A program made the position numbers and the translations under genes. This document shows positions 8,815 through 18,644 of a stretch of DNA of 64,000 bases, one piece after another. A model generated the notes under the pieces. That model ran no database searches and was not told the DNA's origin. It was given only the letters and a program-made list of their open reading frames with translations. Position 1 is the stretch's first letter. Each line of letters starts with the position of its first letter. Origin of the DNA: Kaistia adipata DSM 17808 (GTDB taxonomy: Bacteria; Pseudomonadota; Alphaproteobacteria; Rhizobiales; Kaistiaceae); assembly GCF_000423225.1 (NCBI RefSeq), contig NZ_KE383992.1, forward strand, positions 374,971 to 438,970, given 5' to 3'.

Positions 8815-9642
8815 TTAAAGCGTAAACTGCTCGCCGAGATAGAGCCGGCGCACGTCCGGGCTGGCGACGATGTCGTCGGGCCGCCCTTCCATCAGCACCT
8901 CGCCGGCATGGATGATGTAGGCCCTGTCGATCAGGCCCAGCGTCTCGCGCACATTGTGGTCGGTGATCAGGACGCCGATGCCGCGCCGGGTCAGGTGGCG
9001 CACCAGCGTCTGGATGTCGCCGACGGCGATCGGGTCGATGCCGGCGAAGGGCTCGTCGAGCAGCATGAAGGCGGGCCGGCTGGCGAGCGCGCGGGCGATC
9101 TCGCAGCGCCGCCGCTCGCCGCCCGAGAGCGCGATGGCCGGCGACTTGCGCAGATGGCTGATATGGAACTCGGCGAGCAGCGAATCGAGTTCCTCGTCGC
9201 GCTTGCGGCGGTCGGGCTCGACCACCTCGAGCACGGCGCGGATGTTCTGCTCGACCGTCATGCCGCGGAAGATCGAGGTTTCCTGCGGCAGATAGCCGAT
9301 GCCGAGCCGGGCGCGCCGGTACATCGGCATCTGGGTGACGTCATTGCCGTCGAGCTCGATGCGGCCATGGTCGGCCTGCACCAGCCCGGTGATCATGTAG
9401 AAGATGGTGGTCTTGCCGGCGCCGTTCGGGCCGAGCAGGCCGACCGCCTCGCCGCGCGCGACCGCGAGACTCGCCGAATGCACGACGCGGCGGCGGCGAT
9501 AGCTCTTGCCGAGGCCATGCGCGACCAGCCAGCCCGGGCCGCCGGCGTCCGGGGCATAGCGCGTGACTGGCGGCTCCGCCTTGCGGGCCGCCGCGGCCGG
9601 AGCCGGCTTCGGCTCCCTGTTGAATAGGCGAGAGAAAATCAC
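8815..9642 (-). CDS. lptB: LPS export ABC transporter ATP-binding protein LptB
   Basis: This is the cytoplasmic ATPase of the LptB2FG machine that extracts lipopolysaccharide from the inner membrane. It has Walker [10 protein letters not shown], signature LSGGERRR and Walker [13 protein letters not shown]. Compared with the usual length of about 240 residues it carries an N-terminal extension of roughly 35 residues rich in Ala, Pro and Lys. I prefer the GTG at 9642, which has GGAG 5 nt upstream, over the TTG at 9645. The lptA stop is 82 nt upstream. Confidence 0.96.
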   Translation of the reverse strand: MIFSRLFNREPKPAPAAAARKAEPPVTRYAPDAGGPGWLVAHGLGKSYRRRRVVHSASLAVARGEAVGLLGPNGAGKTTIFYMITGLVQADHGRIELDGNDVTQMPMYRRARLGIGYLPQETSIFRGMTVEQNIRAVLEVVEPDRRKRDEELDSLLAEFHISHLRKSPAIALSGGERRRCEIARALASRPAFMLLDEPFAGIDPIAVGDIQTLVRHLTRRGIGVLITDHNVRETLGLIDRAYIIHAGEVLMEGRPDDIVASPDVRRLYLGEQFTL

Positions 9643-9724
9643 CAACGCTCCGTGCGATGATCCGGCGCGCCGCCGGCCCTGTCCTCAGGCGATCCCGGAC
9701 GGGATCGGTTCGCGGCCGACCCGC

Positions 9725-10384
9725 TCAGGGCGCCTTGCCCGGCGCGGATCCGGGCGTGAAGATGCCGCGAATGCGGGCACCGGGCGTCTGGTCGACCCGG
9801 GCGCGGCCGGTCGTCATGTCCCAGGTCAGCTTGTTGCCGGTGATCACGTTCGGCCCCTGGCTCAGCACGACATTGCCAGAGAGCGTCACGAGCTTGCCGA
9901 CCATGTCGACGACGGCGGTGTCGCCGGTCGCCGTCTGCTGGCCGGAATTGACGTAGACCTTGCCGCTCGCCTCGATGCGGGTGAAGCTGCCGGCGCCCGG
10001 CAGCGTGCCCTCGAGCGCGGTGTCCTCCTTGGCGGCGGCGGCCTGGGCGCCCTCCTTCTTCTCGTCCTTGGCCCCATCCTTGGCGCCGTTGGCGGATTTG
10101 GAGTCAGCGGACTTGGAGCCGGCCGAGAAGATCGAGATCTTGCCCGCCTTCAGCACGCTGTCGCCGCGCGTCACGGTGACGTTGCCGGTGAAGGTCGAGA
10201 TGCGCTGGCCGTCCTTCTCGACGACGTCGAGCGAATCGGCCTCGACATTGACCGGACCCTTCTGGTTGGTCTGGAAGCCCTTGAACAGGTCGGCGGAGGA
10301 CTGTGCCCGCGCCTCGACGGCGCCGAGCGCCAGCGGCAGGAAGGCGAGCGCGAGAACGAGACGGCGGTGGGACAGTCGTGTCAT
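9725..10384 (-). CDS. lptA: LPS transport periplasmic protein LptA
   Basis: The 219-residue product has a signal peptide (cleavage probably after AVEARA) and an OstA-like domain that bridges LptC and LptD in the periplasm. A Lys/Ala/Asp-rich low-complexity insertion (about residues 88-120) interrupts the beta-jellyroll, which is unusual in the short enterobacterial protein. The start codon overlaps the lptC stop in an ATGA arrangement (10381-10384), implying translational coupling. Confidence 0.93.
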   Translation of the reverse strand: MTRLSHRRLVLALAFLPLALGAVEARAQSSADLFKGFQTNQKGPVNVEADSLDVVEKDGQRISTFTGNVTVTRGDSVLKAGKISIFSAGSKSADSKSANGAKDGAKDEKKEGAQAAAAKEDTALEGTLPGAGSFTRIEASGKVYVNSGQQTATGDTAVVDMVGKLVTLSGNVVLSQGPNVITGNKLTWDMTTGRARVDQTPGARIRGIFTPGSAPGKAP

Positions 10385-11091
10385 TGGATCACCGAAGGTG
10401 CTGCGGGCTGCGGGGAAGAGGAGTCGGCCGGGGCAGTGTACGTCACCTTCACCCCGTTGCGGAACATAATACGCTTGCCGCGATCCTGAACCTCGACGCT
10501 GTTGGCCAGGATGCGGCTGCCCTGGGCGCTGAAATCGATCGGCTGGTCGGAACGCATGGTGCCGGCCTTCATGTCGATGTCGGCCGATTGCAGCGTGCCG
10601 GCGATGCCGGTCGAGGTCTGCAGCGTGATCGACTTGTCGAGCAGGAGGCGCTGCGTGTCGGCGTGATAGGTGCCGGTGGTGGCGTCGACCTTGGCGGTGT
10701 CGTCGTTGCCGAGGCCGATGGTGGCGCCGATCTTCTGCAGGGTCACCACCTTGGTGTCCTGGAGCGACTGCTCGGCCCGGTCGGCCTTCAGCTCGTAGGA
10801 GCGGCCATTGTTGGTGAAGCCCGACACATGCGGGTTCTCCATCACGATGGCGTTGTTGGTGACATCGATCGAACCGAAGCCGACGCCTTCCGGCAGGTCG
10901 GGCACGAAATAGGTGAAAACGAAGAAGCCGGCCGCCGCCACCAGGCTGATCGTCGGCAGCGCGACCTTCAGGACACGGACGAACACGCTGTGCCGCCTGG
11001 CCGCGCGATAACGCGCGTCGGCGCCGTCCCGGCCGTCCAGGAACTGTTCCGGGCCCGGGGCCAGCCATCGCGAGTCAGACGTCGTCGTCAT
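10381..11091 (-). CDS. lptC: LPS export system protein LptC
   Basis: The 236-residue bitopic protein has one N-terminal membrane segment at about residues 39-62 (KVALPTISLVAAAGFFVF) and a periplasmic LptC domain. It receives LPS from LptFG and passes it to LptA. It is placed between rnd and lptA, and its stop overlaps the lptA start, which supports the assignment despite low sequence conservation in this family. Confidence 0.93.
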   Translation of the reverse strand: MTTTSDSRWLAPGPEQFLDGRDGADARYRAARRHSVFVRVLKVALPTISLVAAAGFFVFTYFVPDLPEGVGFGSIDVTNNAIVMENPHVSGFTNNGRSYELKADRAEQSLQDTKVVTLQKIGATIGLGNDDTAKVDATTGTYHADTQRLLLDKSITLQTSTGIAGTLQSADIDMKAGTMRSDQPIDFSAQGSRILANSVEVQDRGKRIMFRNGVKVTYTAPADSSSPQPAAPSVIQ

Positions 11092-11205
11092 GCCGCTTCC
11101 GTTCTCATCCGATGTTCATGTGTCCTGCCCGTAGCGTCACAGGCGCCTGCAATATGGACATTTCGCGGCGCAAACCAAGGCGCGCGGCGAATCCGCCGCA
11201 GCCAC

Positions 11206-11820
11206 TCAGGAATGCGCAAAGATATCCTCTTCCGGCCAGCCTGCAAGATCGAGCGCCGCGCGGGTCGGCAGGAAGCGGAAGCACGCCTCCGCCAGAGCGG
11301 TGCGGTTCTCGCGCGCCAGGCGCTCGTCGAGCCGGGTCTTCAGGGCGTGCAGGTAGAGCACGTCCGACGCCGCATAGGCGAGCTGCGCCTCGCTCAGCTT
11401 CTCCGCCGCCCAGTCCGAGCTCTGCTGCTGCTTCGACAGGTCGACGTCGAGCAGCTCCTTGACCAGGTCCTTGAGGCCGTGCCGGTCGGTATAGGTGCGG
11501 GTCAGCCGCGAGGCGATCTTGGTGCAGTAGACCGGCGCCACCTCGATGCCGAAGGTATGGCCGAGCACGGCGACGTCGAAGCGGGCGAAATGGAAGATCT
11601 TGGTGACGGCAGGGTCGGTCAGGAGCTTGACGAGGTTCGGCGCCGCCTTCTGGCCGGGCGCGATCTGCACCACGTCGGCCGAGCCGTCGCCCGGCGACAG
11701 CTGCACGACGCAGAGCCGGTCGCGATGCGGGTTCAGCCCGAGCGTCTCAGTGTCGATCGCGACGGATGCGCCGTAGCGGGCGAGGTCGGGCAGGTCGCCG
11801 CGATGCAGGCGGATCGTCAT
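11206..11820 (-). CDS. rnd: Ribonuclease D (short form, DEDDy exonuclease)
   Basis: The 204-residue protein is a 3'-5' exoribonuclease domain with Exo I (AIDTETLGL), Exo II (HFARFDVAVL) and Exo III (YAASDVLYLH, the Y of DEDDy). It lacks the HRDC domains of E. coli RNase D, which is normal for the short alphaproteobacterial form. It precedes lptC on the same strand after a 114-nt gap, the usual position in Rhizobiales, and starts the leftward cluster. Confidence 0.93.
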   Translation of the reverse strand: MTIRLHRGDLPDLARYGASVAIDTETLGLNPHRDRLCVVQLSPGDGSADVVQIAPGQKAAPNLVKLLTDPAVTKIFHFARFDVAVLGHTFGIEVAPVYCTKIASRLTRTYTDRHGLKDLVKELLDVDLSKQQQSSDWAAEKLSEAQLAYAASDVLYLHALKTRLDERLARENRTALAEACFRFLPTRAALDLAGWPEEDIFAHS

Positions 11821-11948
11821 GATAGAAAAATTCCCCAAGGACCGGAAGCGTTTGCGTTTTCCTAGCGAAGCATGTCGACTTCTGCAATGACGCAGGTCAC
11901 ACCCCCGCAAGGCGACCTGACCGGCAGGGAAATAGAGGGAGGGCACGG

Positions 11949-12968
11949 ATGAGCAAGCTCGCAGGCGAAGTCGCGACGGAAAAGGTCCGCTGGGGCATTC
12001 TGAGCACCGCCCGGATCGCGCGGCAACGCGTCGTGCCGGCCATGCTGAAGAGCCCGTCGACAACGGTCGCCGCCGTCGCCTCGCGCTCGCTCGACACGGC
12101 GCGCCATTTCGCCGCCGCCTTCGACATTCCGCGTGCCTACGGTTCCTACCAGGAGCTGATCGACGATCCCGAGATCGACGCCATCTACAATGCGTTGCCG
12201 AACCATCTGCATGTCGAGACGACGCTGGCGGCGGCGGCGAAGGGCAAGCATGTGCTCTGCGAGAAGCCGATCGGCCTCGACCGCGCCGACGCGCTCCGGC
12301 TGAAGGCGGCGCCCGCCGGCGTTCTGATCGGCGAGGCGTTCATGATCCGCCACCATCCCCAGTGGCAGGAGGTGCGCAAGATTCTCGCCGCCGGCCGGAT
12401 CGGGCCGGTGCGCGCCGCGCAGACCTTCTTCTCCTTCCTGAACGTCGATCCGGCCAACATCCGCAATCGGCCGGAAACCGGCGGCGGCGCGCTGCTCGAC
12501 ATCGGCTGCTACGCCATCGCCTCGGCCCGGCTGATCTTCGACGCCGAGCCGGTTCGCGTCATGGCCCTGATCGACCGCGACCCGGCGATGAAGACGGACC
12601 GCTCCGCCGCGATCCTTGCCAACTTCGGCGACGGCAGGCAGTTCAGCGCCCAGCTCTCGACCCAGGCCTTCCGTCACCAGCGCGTCGGCATCGTCGGAAC
12701 CGAAGGGCGGATCGAGATGGAGACGCCGTTCTCGGCCCCGACCGACGAGAAGTCGAAGATCCTGCTCGACCTGCACGGCCCAGGCCAGCCGGCCGAGACC
12801 ATCGTCTTCCCGCCGGTCGACCAGTACGCGCTGCAGGCGGAGGCTTTCTCCCGCGCCGTGCGCGGCACCGGGCCCTGGCAATACGGGCTCGACGACGCGC
12901 TCGCCAACATGGCCGCGCTCGACGCGCTGTTCCGCTCGGAACGGTCCGGAACCTGGGAGACGCCGTGA
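11949..12968 (+). CDS. Gfo/Idh/MocA family NAD(P)-dependent oxidoreductase
   Basis: The 339-residue product has an N-terminal Rossmann domain (WGILSTARIARQRVVPAM; here the glycine motif is degenerate, ILSTARIA) and the family motif CEKPIGLD near residue 105. A C-terminal alpha/beta substrate domain follows. Members oxidise sugars, inositols or related compounds; the substrate cannot be read from sequence. A strong ribosome site (GAGGGAGGG) precedes the ATG. It diverges from rnd and is followed by the hsp20 unit. Confidence 0.9.
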   Translation: MSKLAGEVATEKVRWGILSTARIARQRVVPAMLKSPSTTVAAVASRSLDTARHFAAAFDIPRAYGSYQELIDDPEIDAIYNALPNHLHVETTLAAAAKGKHVLCEKPIGLDRADALRLKAAPAGVLIGEAFMIRHHPQWQEVRKILAAGRIGPVRAAQTFFSFLNVDPANIRNRPETGGGALLDIGCYAIASARLIFDAEPVRVMALIDRDPAMKTDRSAAILANFGDGRQFSAQLSTQAFRHQRVGIVGTEGRIEMETPFSAPTDEKSKILLDLHGPGQPAETIVFPPVDQYALQAEAFSRAVRGTGPWQYGLDDALANMAALDALFRSERSGTWETP

Positions 12969-13047
12969 TTTTTCCACGCCGGCGACAGGTTGGCGAGGCG
13001 GGCCAAAGCGCGTTCTTGAAGCGGGCTCGGCGGACAACCATATTGGG

Positions 13048-13121
13048 GCCACGGGAATAGTCCCGCCGGATGCCTCCTCGAGGGTCCGGATACAAGGTCG
13101 CTTAGTGAAAGGACTTTGTGG
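13048..13121 (+). promoter_or_regulatory. ROSE-type RNA thermometer in the hsp20 5' UTR
   Basis: Three consecutive hairpins lead into the start codon. Hairpin I is CGGGA/TCCCG (13052-13065). Hairpin II pairs CCGGA/TCCGG with CCTC/GAGG inside it (13066-13089). Hairpin III pairs ACAAGGTCGCT (13092-13102) with AGGACTTTGT (13110-13119) around a 7-nt loop. Hairpin III holds the ROSE signature U-Y-G-C-U opposite AGGA, leaving a bulged G, and AGGA is the Shine-Dalgarno site of hsp20 (ATG at 13122). ROSE elements are known to melt on heat shock in rhizobial small heat shock genes. The fold was done by eye. Confidence 0.82.
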
Positions 13122-13550
13122 ATGTCGCGCGTTTCTGCGTTCTCCAGTCCACTGCTTCTCGGATTCGACGAGATCGAGCGAGCCCTCGATCGGGTCGCGA
13201 AGGCGTCTGGAGACGGCTATCCGCCCTACAACATCGAGCGGATCAAGAAGACGGACGCACGCGACGAATGCCTCCGGATCACGCTGGCCGTCGCCGGGTT
13301 CCCGCGCGAGGCGCTGGAAGTGACGGTCGAGGAAAACCAACTCGTCATCCGCGGTCGCCAGACGGACGAGCGCGAGCGGATCTTCCTTCACCGCGGCATC
13401 GCGGCACGACAGTTCCAGAAGACATTCGTGCTGGCCGACGGGATCGAGATCATCTCGGCGGAGTTGAAAGATGGACTGCTTGCGATTGACCTCGCCCGGC
13501 CCACGCCGGAACGGATCGTCCGCAAGATCGAGATCGGCGTTCGCGACTGA
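13122..13550 (+). CDS. Small heat shock protein, Hsp20 family
   Basis: The 142-residue chaperone has an alpha-crystallin domain (about residues 35-130) with PPYNIER at its start and LAVAGFPREALEVTVE, followed by DGLLAIDL and a short tail containing IEI. Such proteins hold unfolding proteins during heat stress as oligomers in the cytoplasm. The ATG at 13122 lies 8 nt from AGGA, which is masked by the upstream ROSE hairpin, so translation should rise with temperature. A DUF1150 gene follows, a common pairing in Rhizobiales. Confidence 0.95.
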   Translation: MSRVSAFSSPLLLGFDEIERALDRVAKASGDGYPPYNIERIKKTDARDECLRITLAVAGFPREALEVTVEENQLVIRGRQTDERERIFLHRGIAARQFQKTFVLADGIEIISAELKDGLLAIDLARPTPERIVRKIEIGVRD

Positions 13551-13588
13551 GGTCGCCGGTCCTCTCGCTCGTATTGAGGAGACCAATC

Positions 13589-13840
13589 ATGTCTGAGCCA
13601 CGCATCACCATTTCGCCCGAAAGCCTGGCCGGCCTGGGCAGCGGCCAGATCGCCTTCGTCAAGGCGATCAAGTCGGAAGACATCCGCGACCTGTTCCCGG
13701 ATGCACCCGCCATCGCCCCGGGGCAGAAGTTCTGGGCCCTTCTCGACGCCGGCGGCACGCCGCTCATGATTTCCGACAGCCGCGAGGCCGTCGTCATGAA
13801 CGCGCATGAAAACGACCTCGAGACGGTCAGCCTGCAATAG
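13589..13840 (+). CDS. DUF1150 family protein
   Basis: The 83-residue acidic protein has no signal peptide or membrane segment. The pattern GQKFWALLDAGGTPLMISD followed by REAVVMNAHEN fits the DUF1150 family, which commonly follows hsp20 in alphaproteobacteria. Its function is unknown; the neighbourhood suggests a stress role by inference only. GAGGAG (13576-13581) fixes the ATG at 13589. The gap to hsp20 is 38 nt, so the two are probably one transcript. Confidence 0.85.
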   Translation: MSEPRITISPESLAGLGSGQIAFVKAIKSEDIRDLFPDAPAIAPGQKFWALLDAGGTPLMISDSREAVVMNAHENDLETVSLQ

Positions 13841-14010
13841 CCGCGACGCCGCGCCCCCATCGCGGCCGCTCCCGAAAGCCTGCCCCTGATCTTCGGTTTC
13901 GGCATCGGATCTCCGCGCGAACGCGGAATCCGGTGCCGCTTGCGTTTTTGGGGGAGCCTGCTGTCGCGGCAACGCCGCCGGCCGGCCCCGACGGCATCCC
14001 CAAGTTCGAT

Positions 14011-14060
14011 CATCATCCTGAGGTGCCCGGCGCAGCCGGGCCTCGAAGGAGGGTCCAGGG
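14011..14060. repeat. Palindromic repeat unit (CTGAGG...CTCGAAGG type)
   Basis: A 7-bp perfect stem (GCCCGGC/GCCGGGC, loop GCA) is flanked by CATCCTGAGGT on the left and CTCGAAGGA on the right. The same flanks occur around the hairpins at 50464-50595, so the two are probably members of one repeat family. Confidence 0.65.
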
Positions 14061-14148
14061 AACATCCGGCCCCCTCCCTCAGGAGAGGTGGACGCACGCA
14101 GTGCGGCCGGCCGTGCCGTCGACGCGCCCAGGCTGTTCCACCCTCCGC

Positions 14149-14257
14149 CGTCATCCCGGCGCAGGCCGGGATCCAGACACACCAATCTGTGACCAGAAGG
14201 CTGAGCTGGAATTTCCGGGGCCAGTGTTTATGGGCCCCGGCCTCCGCCGGGGCGACG
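14149..14257. repeat. Inverted pair of 27-nt palindromic repeats (REP-like)
   Basis: A 27-nt unit at 14149-14175 (starting CGTCATCCCGGCG) faces an inverted, diverged 27-nt unit at 14231-14257. Length, ends and design match the pair at 4951-5033. Changes inside the stems are largely compensatory, so the hairpins are kept. Confidence 0.72.
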
Positions 14258-14305
14258 GTGCCTGAAAGCGGTGAGAGCCCTCTCCCCCGCACGGCCCAAA
14301 AATGC

Positions 14306-14343
14306 AAAAAGCCGCCCGGACTCGCATCCGGGCGGCTTTTTTT
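14306..14343. terminator. Bidirectional intrinsic terminator after pheT
   Basis: A 10-bp perfect stem (GCCGCCCGGA/TCCGGGCGGC, loop CTCGCA) is flanked by A5 on one side and T7 on the other. It would end the leftward pheT transcript, 17 nt after its stop, and any rightward transcript from the hsp20 unit. Confidence 0.93.
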
Positions 14344-14359
14344 GTTCAAGGACCGAGGC

Positions 14360-16777
14360 TTACGAGCGCAGCACGCCCGCGGTCGCCTTCGAGACCTGGG
14401 CGACGATCTTCGCCGACACGGCGTCGATCTCCTCGTCCGTCAGCGTCTTCTGGGTCGGCCGCAGCGTGACCTCGATCGCGACCGACTTCTTGTCGGCGCC
14501 GATCGACGCGCCCTCGAACACGTCGAACACGGCAACACCAGAGATCAGCGCCTTGTCGGCGCCCTGGGCGGCGCGGATCAGCTTCGCCGCCTCGACATTG
14601 CGGTCCACGACGAAGGCGAAGTCGCGCGTCACCGGCTGGAACGGCACCAGCTCGAGCGGCGGCTTGGTCTTGGTCGGCCGGGCGCGCGGCGCGGGGATCG
14701 CGTCGAGGAAGATCTCGAAGCCGACGAGCGGGCCGTCGACGTCGAGCGCCTCCAGCACGGTCGGGTGCAGCTCGCCGAACCAGCCGATGATGTTCTGCGG
14801 ACCGAGCTGGATCGTGCCCGAGCGGCCGGGATGGAACCAGGACGGCGCGCCGGCGACGATCTGGAACTTGTCCACCTGGGCGCCGAGCGCATCGAGAAGC
14901 GCAAGCGCATCCGCCTTGGCGTCATAGACCGAGACGGCGGGCGCCTTGCCCTGCCAGTGGCGGCCGGCGCCGTTGACCGTCGCCGTGTTGCGGCGGATGC
15001 CGGTCGCTGATGTCAGCTGGTCGGCCGGCTTGATGCCGCGGAAGATCTGCCCGACTTCGAACAGCGCGAGATCGGCGAAGCCGCGGTCGGCATTGCGCTG
15101 CGACGCCAGAAGCAGCCCCGGCAGCAGGCTCGGCCGCATGTCCGACATGTCGGTCGAGATCGGGTTGGCGAGCGCCAGCTCCGGCTTGCCGCCGCCGAAG
15201 GCCTCGGCCACCGGCTTGGCGACGAAGGACCAGGTCACCGCCTCGACCAGGCCGCGCGCGGCCAGCGCCCGCTTGGCGCGGCGGGTGCGGGTCTGTGCGA
15301 GCGTCAGCACCGGCTTGGAGACGTTCTCCGACTTCGGCAGCGGCGTCGACGGCACGCGGTCGACGCCGAGGATGCGCATGACTTCCTCGACCAGGTCGGC
15401 CTTGCCATCGACGTCAGGACGCCAGGACGGCACGCCGACGGTCAGCACCGGCGCGGCGCCCGAGACGGTGAAGCCGAGCGCGGTCAGCACGCGGCGGATC
15501 TCGTCCTCGGTCGGGTCGATGCCGGCGAGGCGCTTGACCTCGGCGATCGGGAAGGCAAGCGACAGATGCGGCTCCGGCGCGGCGCCGGTGACGACGACGT
15601 CGCTGGCCTCGCCGCCGCAGATCTCCTGCACCAGGCGGGTGGCGAGCTCGAGGCCCGGCAGCATGAAGGCCGGATCGACGCCACGCTCGAAGCGGTAGCG
15701 CGCGTCCGAGTTGATGCCGAGCTTGCGGCCGGTCTGGGCGATGTTGAGCGGCTCCCAGAGCGCCGATTCGATCAGCACGTCGACGGTGTCGTCGGAGCAG
15801 CCCGACGCCTCGCCGCCCATGATGCCGCCGAGCGATTCGATGCCGTTGTCATCGGAGATGACGCAGATCGACGGGTCGAGCGCGTAGGTCTTGCCGTCGA
15901 GCGCCAGCAGCGTCTCGCCGCTGACGGCGCGGCGCACCGTCAGGTCGCCCTTGACCTTGGCCGCGTCGAAGACGTGCAGCGGCCGGCCGCGGTCGAAGGT
16001 CAGGTAATTGGTAATGTCGACCAGCGCGTTGATCGGCCGGAGCCCGATGGCGCGCAGCTTCTGCTGCATCCATTCCGGCGAGGGGCCGTTCTTGACGCCG
16101 CGCACCAGGCGGAGCGCGAAGGCCGGCGTCAGCGGCGGCGTGTCGCCGAAATCGAAATGGACGGCGACCGGCGACGGGAACTTGCCCTCGACCGGGGCGA
16201 CCGAACGATCCTTCAGCGTGCCGAGGCCAGCCGCGGCCAGATCGCGCGCGACGCCATGGATGCCGAGGCAATCCGGGCGGTTCGGCGTGATGGCGATGTC
16301 GATGACGGGATCGCCGAGGCCGGCATATTCGGCATAGCCCATGCCGACCGGCGCGTCGTCCGGCAGCTCGATGATGCCGTCATGGTCCTCGGACAGCTCC
16401 AGCTCGGCTTCCGAGCAGAGCATGCCGTGGCTCTCGACGCCGCGGATGGTGCCGACGGAGAGCGTGATGCCCTTGCCGGGAATGTAGGTGCCGGCCGGCG
16501 AGAAGACGCCCTTCATGCCGGTGCGGGCGTTCGGCGCGCCGCAGACCACCTGCACGGGCTCGCCCGAGCCGGTATCGACCATGCAGACGCGCAGGCGATC
16601 GGCGTTCGGATGCTGAATTGCCGAGACGACATAGGCGATGGTGAAGGGGGCGAGCAGCTTCGCCTTGTCCTCGACCTCCTCGACCTCGAGACCGACGCGG
16701 GTCAGCGCATCGGTGATCTCGTCGAGCGTGGCAGTGGTCTCAAGATGCTCCTTGAGCCAGGAAAGCGTGAATTTCAT
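14360..16777 (-). CDS. pheT: Phenylalanine--tRNA ligase beta subunit
   Basis: The 805-residue subunit of the (alpha-beta)2 synthetase attaches phenylalanine to tRNA-Phe. Visible parts are an N-terminal EMAP-like tRNA-binding domain (about 40-150), the B3/B4 editing region, B5, and a C-terminal FDX-ACB anticodon-binding domain (from about 710). Length is normal. It follows pheS after an 11-nt gap and ends at a strong terminator, so pheST is one unit. Confidence 0.98.
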   Translation of the reverse strand: MKFTLSWLKEHLETTATLDEITDALTRVGLEVEEVEDKAKLLAPFTIAYVVSAIQHPNADRLRVCMVDTGSGEPVQVVCGAPNARTGMKGVFSPAGTYIPGKGITLSVGTIRGVESHGMLCSEAELELSEDHDGIIELPDDAPVGMGYAEYAGLGDPVIDIAITPNRPDCLGIHGVARDLAAAGLGTLKDRSVAPVEGKFPSPVAVHFDFGDTPPLTPAFALRLVRGVKNGPSPEWMQQKLRAIGLRPINALVDITNYLTFDRGRPLHVFDAAKVKGDLTVRRAVSGETLLALDGKTYALDPSICVISDDNGIESLGGIMGGEASGCSDDTVDVLIESALWEPLNIAQTGRKLGINSDARYRFERGVDPAFMLPGLELATRLVQEICGGEASDVVVTGAAPEPHLSLAFPIAEVKRLAGIDPTEDEIRRVLTALGFTVSGAAPVLTVGVPSWRPDVDGKADLVEEVMRILGVDRVPSTPLPKSENVSKPVLTLAQTRTRRAKRALAARGLVEAVTWSFVAKPVAEAFGGGKPELALANPISTDMSDMRPSLLPGLLLASQRNADRGFADLALFEVGQIFRGIKPADQLTSATGIRRNTATVNGAGRHWQGKAPAVSVYDAKADALALLDALGAQVDKFQIVAGAPSWFHPGRSGTIQLGPQNIIGWFGELHPTVLEALDVDGPLVGFEIFLDAIPAPRARPTKTKPPLELVPFQPVTRDFAFVVDRNVEAAKLIRAAQGADKALISGVAVFDVFEGASIGADKKSVAIEVTLRPTQKTLTDEEIDAVSAKIVAQVSKATAGVLRS

Positions 16778-16788
16778 GGGTCTTTCCT

Positions 16789-17871
16789 TTACGCGCTCAG
16801 GCCGCCGACGAGGGTGGGCAGGTCAAGCGGGCGGAAGCCGTAATGGTTCAGCCAGCGCTGATCGGCGTCGAAGAAGGCTCTGAGGTCGGGCATGCCGTAT
16901 TTCAGCATGGCGATGCGGTCGATGCCCATGCCGAAGGCGAAGCCCTGATAGACGTCGGGATCGAGGCCGGCGAAGCGGATGACGTTCGGATGGACCATGC
17001 CGCAGCCGAGGATTTCCAGCCAGTCGTCGCCCTCGCCGAAGCGCACCTCATTGCCGACCCGCTTGCAGCGGATGTCGACTTCCATCGACGGCTCGGTGAA
17101 GGGGAAGAAGGACGGACGCATGCGCATCTCGACCTTCTCGACCTCGAAGAAGGCGCGGCAGAATTCTTCCAGCAGCCACTTCAGATGGCCGATATGGCTC
17201 GACGTGTCGATCACCAGGCCCTCGACCTGGTGGAACATCGGCGTATGGGTCTGGTCGCTGTCGTTGCGGTAGGTGCGGCCGGGCGCAATGATGCGGATCG
17301 GCGGCTTCTGGCTCTCCATCGTGCGCATCTGCACCGGGGAGGTATGGGTCCGAAGTAGCAGCCGCTCGCCCTTCTCGTCCGGATTGAAGAAGAAGGTGTC
17401 GTGCATCTCGCGGGCCGGATGGCCGACGGGAAAATTGAGCGCCGTGAAATTGTAGTGGTCGGTCTCGATGTCGGGACCTTCGGCGATGGCGAAGCCGAGG
17501 TCGCCGAAGATCGCCGAGATCTCGTCGATCACCTGGGAGATCGGATGGATGCGGCCCTGCTCGAGCGGGCTGGACCGGAGCGGCAGCGTGACGTCGACCG
17601 CTTCCGACGCAAGGCGCGCGGCGAGGCCGGCTTCCTTCAGCGTGGCGCGGCGGGCGGTGAGCGCTTCCGTGACGCGGTCGCGAAGGCCGTTCAGCGCCGG
17701 TCCCATGACCTTGCGCTCGTCCGGCGTCATGCCGCCGAGGCCCTTCAGAAGTTCGGAGACGGAGCCCTTCTTGCCGAGGGCGGAGACGCGGATCGTCTCG
17801 ATGGCGGCTTCGTCGGAAGCGCCGTCGATGGCCGCGCGGATGTCGCGTTCGAGAAGTTCGAGATCGGACAT
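16789..17871 (-). CDS. pheS: Phenylalanine--tRNA ligase alpha subunit
   Basis: The 360-residue class II catalytic subunit shows the motif 2 region ([12 protein letters not shown]) and the C-terminal block [17 protein letters not shown] of motif 3. It forms phenylalanyl-adenylate with PheT as partner. I chose ATG 17871, which has AGGA 6 nt upstream, over ATG 17883. It lies 172 nt after rplT; that gap contains a GGCCGCC/GGCGGCC hairpin (18018-18035) without a U-tract. Confidence 0.98.
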   Translation of the reverse strand: MSDLELLERDIRAAIDGASDEAAIETIRVSALGKKGSVSELLKGLGGMTPDERKVMGPALNGLRDRVTEALTARRATLKEAGLAARLASEAVDVTLPLRSSPLEQGRIHPISQVIDEISAIFGDLGFAIAEGPDIETDHYNFTALNFPVGHPAREMHDTFFFNPDEKGERLLLRTHTSPVQMRTMESQKPPIRIIAPGRTYRNDSDQTHTPMFHQVEGLVIDTSSHIGHLKWLLEEFCRAFFEVEKVEMRMRPSFFPFTEPSMEVDIRCKRVGNEVRFGEGDDWLEILGCGMVHPNVIRFAGLDPDVYQGFAFGMGIDRIAMLKYGMPDLRAFFDADQRWLNHYGFRPLDLPTLVGGLSA

Positions 17872-18043
17872 GTCATTCCTCATGGGCGCCTGGGCGGCGC
17901 CGGATCAATCGTCAGTTCGATCCGAAGAGGAATGCTCGCCGGATCACGCCAAACGCCGCAGCCGCTCACGAGCGGCGGCGGCGCGGTTGCGTTCCGGCCC
18001 CGGAAAGTCCGGCGGGAGGCCGCCCGGAGGCGGCCATCCCCAC

Positions 18044-18412
18044 TCAGGCGGCCTTGAGGGCGCCCTGAGCCTGATCGACCAGCGCCTTGAAGGCAGCCGG
18101 CTGGCTGATCGCCAGTTCGGCCAGCACCTTGCGGTCGACTTCGATCCCGGCCTTCGCGAGGCCATCGATAAATCGGCTGTAGGTGAGGTTCTCGGCAACT
18201 TCGCGGACGGCCGCGTTGATGCGCTGGATCCAGAGCGCGCGGAAATTGCGCTTCTTGGCCTTGCGGTCACGGTAGGCGTACTGGGCGGCCTTATCGACCG
18301 CGGCCTTGGCCGTGCGGATGGTGTTCTTGCGACGGCCGTAGAAGCCCTTGGCGCGCTTCAGGACCTTCTTGTGCTTGGCGTGAGACGTTACGCCCCGCTT
18401 AACTCGCGACAT
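18044..18412 (-). CDS. rplT: 50S ribosomal protein L20
   Basis: The 122-residue basic protein starts [16 protein letters not shown] with the typical run [15 protein letters not shown]. It binds 23S rRNA early in large-subunit assembly, and in other bacteria represses its own operon. It follows rpmI by 28 nt. Length is slightly above the usual 117-119 because of a short C-terminal addition. Confidence 0.98.
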   Translation of the reverse strand: MSRVKRGVTSHAKHKKVLKRAKGFYGRRKNTIRTAKAAVDKAAQYAYRDRKAKKRNFRALWIQRINAAVREVAENLTYSRFIDGLAKAGIEVDRKVLAELAISQPAAFKALVDQAQGALKAA

Positions 18413-18440
18413 GGTTCAAACTCCAGGTAAGGGGGACGGA

Positions 18441-18644
18441 TCAGCCGTTCAGGAACTGCTTGACGATCTTCGCATCCGCGTCCGAAAGCGTGGTCGTGCC
18501 ACGAGCATTGCGGACAAACTTGGCGGTGCGCTTGATCATGCCATGGCGCTTGCCGGCCTGGCCTGCCTTGACGCGTCCCGTACCCGTGAGCTTGAAGCGC
18601 TTCTTGGCGCCGCTCTTGGTCTTCAACTTGGGCATTTTGCTCAT
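18441..18644 (-). CDS. rpmI: 50S ribosomal protein L35
   Basis: The 67-residue basic protein begins [17 protein letters not shown], followed by [14 protein letters not shown], the L35 pattern. A start two codons later (MPKLKTKS) is the commoner family start and cannot be excluded. A strong promoter 164 nt upstream suggests that rpmI-rplT is transcribed independently of infC. Confidence 0.97.
   Translation of the reverse strand: MSKMPKLKTKSGAKKRFKLTGTGRVKAGQAGKRHGMIKRTAKFVRNARGTTTLSDADAKIVKQFLNG

Larger units (their letters stand above)
13841..14305. other. Gene-free intergenic stretch with repeat units
   Basis: This gap between convergent genes has no credible coding frame. It holds two palindromic repeat types (near 14011-14060 and 14149-14257) and ends at the shared terminator at 14306-14343. 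Open frames crossing it continue into pheT as antisense shadows. Confidence 0.7.

Noticed and set aside
13940-15010. Plus-strand frame starting in the intergenic gap and running into pheT
   Set aside because: It reads through palindromic repeats and a strong terminator, then antisense to pheT.
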